In this document: positions 4,924 to 6,160 of the stretch, in pieces
Position numbering within the stretch: position 1 is the stretch's first letter
Layout of the letters: each line of letters starts with the position of its first letter
Origin: an uncultured Oscillospiraceae bacterium
GTDB taxonomy: Bacteria > Bacillota > Clostridia > Oscillospirales > Oscillospiraceae
Reading direction: 5' to 3'
Assembly: GCA_905236265.1 (NCBI GenBank)
Contig: CAJOOV010000256.1
Span: 1-6,160, forward strand
DNA: 6,160 nt
The notes under the pieces: generated by a model
Told to the model about the DNA's origin: nothing
The model's database searches: none
What the model saw: only the letters and a program-made list of their open reading frames with translations
Program-made: the position numbers and the translations under genes

Positions 4924-6160
4924 TTATATGCGTCTGTGAGCATACCGGGTGCGCTTCTTCTCCTGCTGTATGCGTGTGACGGTCTCCTGCACCTTTTGGA
5001 TGAATTCAGGGGAATAGTTGGATACCTTGCCCTTCTTTTCAGCACCCGCCGCTTTGTCAGCCGGGTCAGTTTCATCAGAGGGAGAGGGATGATTCCGGTC
5101 TTCCGGGTACAAAAATGCGTCCACTTCCTTCTGGCACTGTTCCGACAGCTCCGGCATATCCCGGAGTACAGTCTCTAAAGCATTAATAAACTGCGCCTCG
5201 TCCGCAAATTGGGCATAGACATTATAGACCCTCTTCAACTCATAACGGTCAAATTTGCAGCGCAGAACCTCCACTGCATCCTCTGTCCCACGGCTGTCGC
5301 TGATTGTTACAGCGTAGTCTCTCAGACAACGGAAAATTCTGACCCGTCCGGCGTCGCTGCCGTAAATGCCCGGCGTAATACGGCGCAGCTCGACATACAG
5401 GGCATCCTTATCAAGTTCGCCCTTATAAAAATCAATCATTACCTGCAATAGCTGGCAGTAACCGGGCGTTTCCCGATAAGAGGGATCCCTTTGGGCAAGA
5501 TCGAATGCCGCCTTTAATTTCGCCTGTCCGTCCGATTCCGCCCCGGTGTTGCTATCATAAAGGACATACAGATCCCACTGAGCGTCGATTTCTTCCGCAG
5601 GGCATCGGATGGACTGCGCCCAGTTCAGCCATTCCCGCAGGAAGGCCTCTCTCCGGCGGAAATCCACTGATGTGTTCCTGCCCGCCCTTCGCAGGATGCT
5701 GCAGTAGGCAGTCTGCATTTCCTCCTCCAAATGGGCGTAGTGACGGTAAGCCAGCAGTCTCTCATTGTCCGCCTGAGAACGTTCTGACAAACCCGGAAGC
5801 AAAGCGAAGTAGTGCGACGTGTAATCGGTAATCAGCGCAATGTAGGGATTGCGTACGGTCTTAAGTTCAGAATCGTATATCTCACGGCACACATCATACG
5901 CCTGATTCAGATAGTCCTTGGCATCTTTTTCAATTCTGCCCCGATCGCCTAGATAAACCGCCGCAATGCTGTATGCCATTTCGCATTTACGCACAATGGT
6001 ATTGCGGCAGTCCAGAAAGCGTTCGTATGTCGTTACCAATGCCTTATGTGATGAGAGAGCATTGGCATCATCCCATGAAGTCTTCAAAAGACAGGCCAGC
6101 GTATAGAGATACTCCACATATTCGTCCCTCTCATTGTCAAGGCGTTCCGCCATAAAGTCA
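4924..6160 (-). CDS. TPR-like alpha-helical repeat protein of unknown function (5' end outside window)
   Basis: At least 411 residues are visible; the frame is still open at the right edge (D-F-M-A-E...), so the first ATG in view at 6153 is probably internal and the true start lies outside. The protein is almost entirely helical, with TPR/SEL1-style hydrophobic spacing. Examples, counted from that Met, are EYLYTLACLLKT (14-25), KCEMAYSIAAVYLGD (56-70), DAKDYLNQAYDVCREIYD (77-94), DAQWDLYVLYDS (190-201), GYCQLLQVMIDFYKGELD (231-248) and FRCLRDYAVTISDSRGTEDAVEVL (274-297). From about residue 350 a charged, disordered linker (EDRNHPSPSDETDPADKAAG) leads to a helix (SPEFIQKVQETVTRIQQEKK) and a very basic end (RTRYAHRRI). 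There is no signal peptide or membrane segment in the visible part. Such proteins are usually scaffolds or sensor domains of larger proteins; a missing N-terminal effector or ATPase domain is possible but unseen. Confidence 0.8.
   Translation of the reverse strand, partial: DFMAERLDNERDEYVEYLYTLACLLKTSWDDANALSSHKALVTTYERFLDCRNTIVRKCEMAYSIAAVYLGDRGRIEKDAKDYLNQAYDVCREIYDSELKTVRNPYIALITDYTSHYFALLPGLSERSQADNERLLAYRHYAHLEEEMQTAYCSILRRAGRNTSVDFRRREAFLREWLNWAQSIRCPAEEIDAQWDLYVLYDSNTGAESDGQAKLKAAFDLAQRDPSYRETPGYCQLLQVMIDFYKGELDKDALYVELRRITPGIYGSDAGRVRIFRCLRDYAVTISDSRGTEDAVEVLRCKFDRYELKRVYNVYAQFADEAQFINALETVLRDMPELSEQCQKEVDAFLYPEDRNHPSPSDETDPADKAAGAEKKGKVSNYSPEFIQKVQETVTRIQQEKKRTRYAHRRI

Noticed and set aside
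1..6160. CRISPR arrays, tRNA or rRNA genes, insertion sequences, integrase or relaxase genes
   Set aside because: No regularly spaced repeats, cloverleaf segments, rRNA-like stretches, or transposase/recombinase motifs were found on either strand, so the idea that this is part of a mobile element rests only on the small genes and remnants.

Overview
The window looks like accessory chromosomal DNA from a moderately GC-rich, gut-type Clostridia (Bacillota, Oscillospiraceae/Lachnospiraceae-like). This rests on the strong AGGAGG-type ribosome binding sites, the style of the MATE, NagA and GNAT proteins, and two small genes that resemble (from memory, unchecked) small proteins carried on clostridial integrative elements. 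No rRNA, tRNA, CRISPR array, transposase, integrase or relaxase is visible. The organism and element assignments are therefore inference.

Left part (1-1220, plus strand): the window opens inside the C-terminal half of an FGGY-family sugar kinase that is a pseudogene. It has lost a large internal block in frame and also has an amber stop before its natural end. About 200 nt follow that hold only two tiny overlapping reading frames without a good start. Then comes a compact GNAT acetyltransferase gene with its own promoter, ribosome binding site and strong terminator.

Middle (1280-3502, minus strand): a MATE-family multidrug/Na+ antiporter gene is followed downstream by two small genes of 55 and 87 codons, with tight spacing between the two. 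The frame of the 55-codon gene stays open upstream almost to the MATE stop codon, which suggests that a longer gene lost its 5' end next to MATE. MATE has a long leader of about 150 nt. It carries a plausible promoter, a 12-bp imperfect inverted repeat beginning at the predicted transcription start, and a 10-bp direct repeat.

Right part (3532-6160, minus strand): nagA (N-acetylglucosamine-6-phosphate deacetylase) ends in a clear intrinsic terminator. Its upstream neighbour is a large alpha-helical TPR-like protein of unknown function that runs off the right edge of the window. NagA feeds amino-sugar catabolism and cell-wall recycling. No nagB, nagE or regulator gene is in view, so any operon partners would have to lie outside the window.

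Overall this is a mosaic: an intact housekeeping-type gene (nagA), an export gene, small element-like genes, and decayed remnants. I see no strong evidence for a new multi-gene system. The points most worth checking are the MATE leader, the small-gene pair with its in-frame upstream remnant, and the TPR protein.
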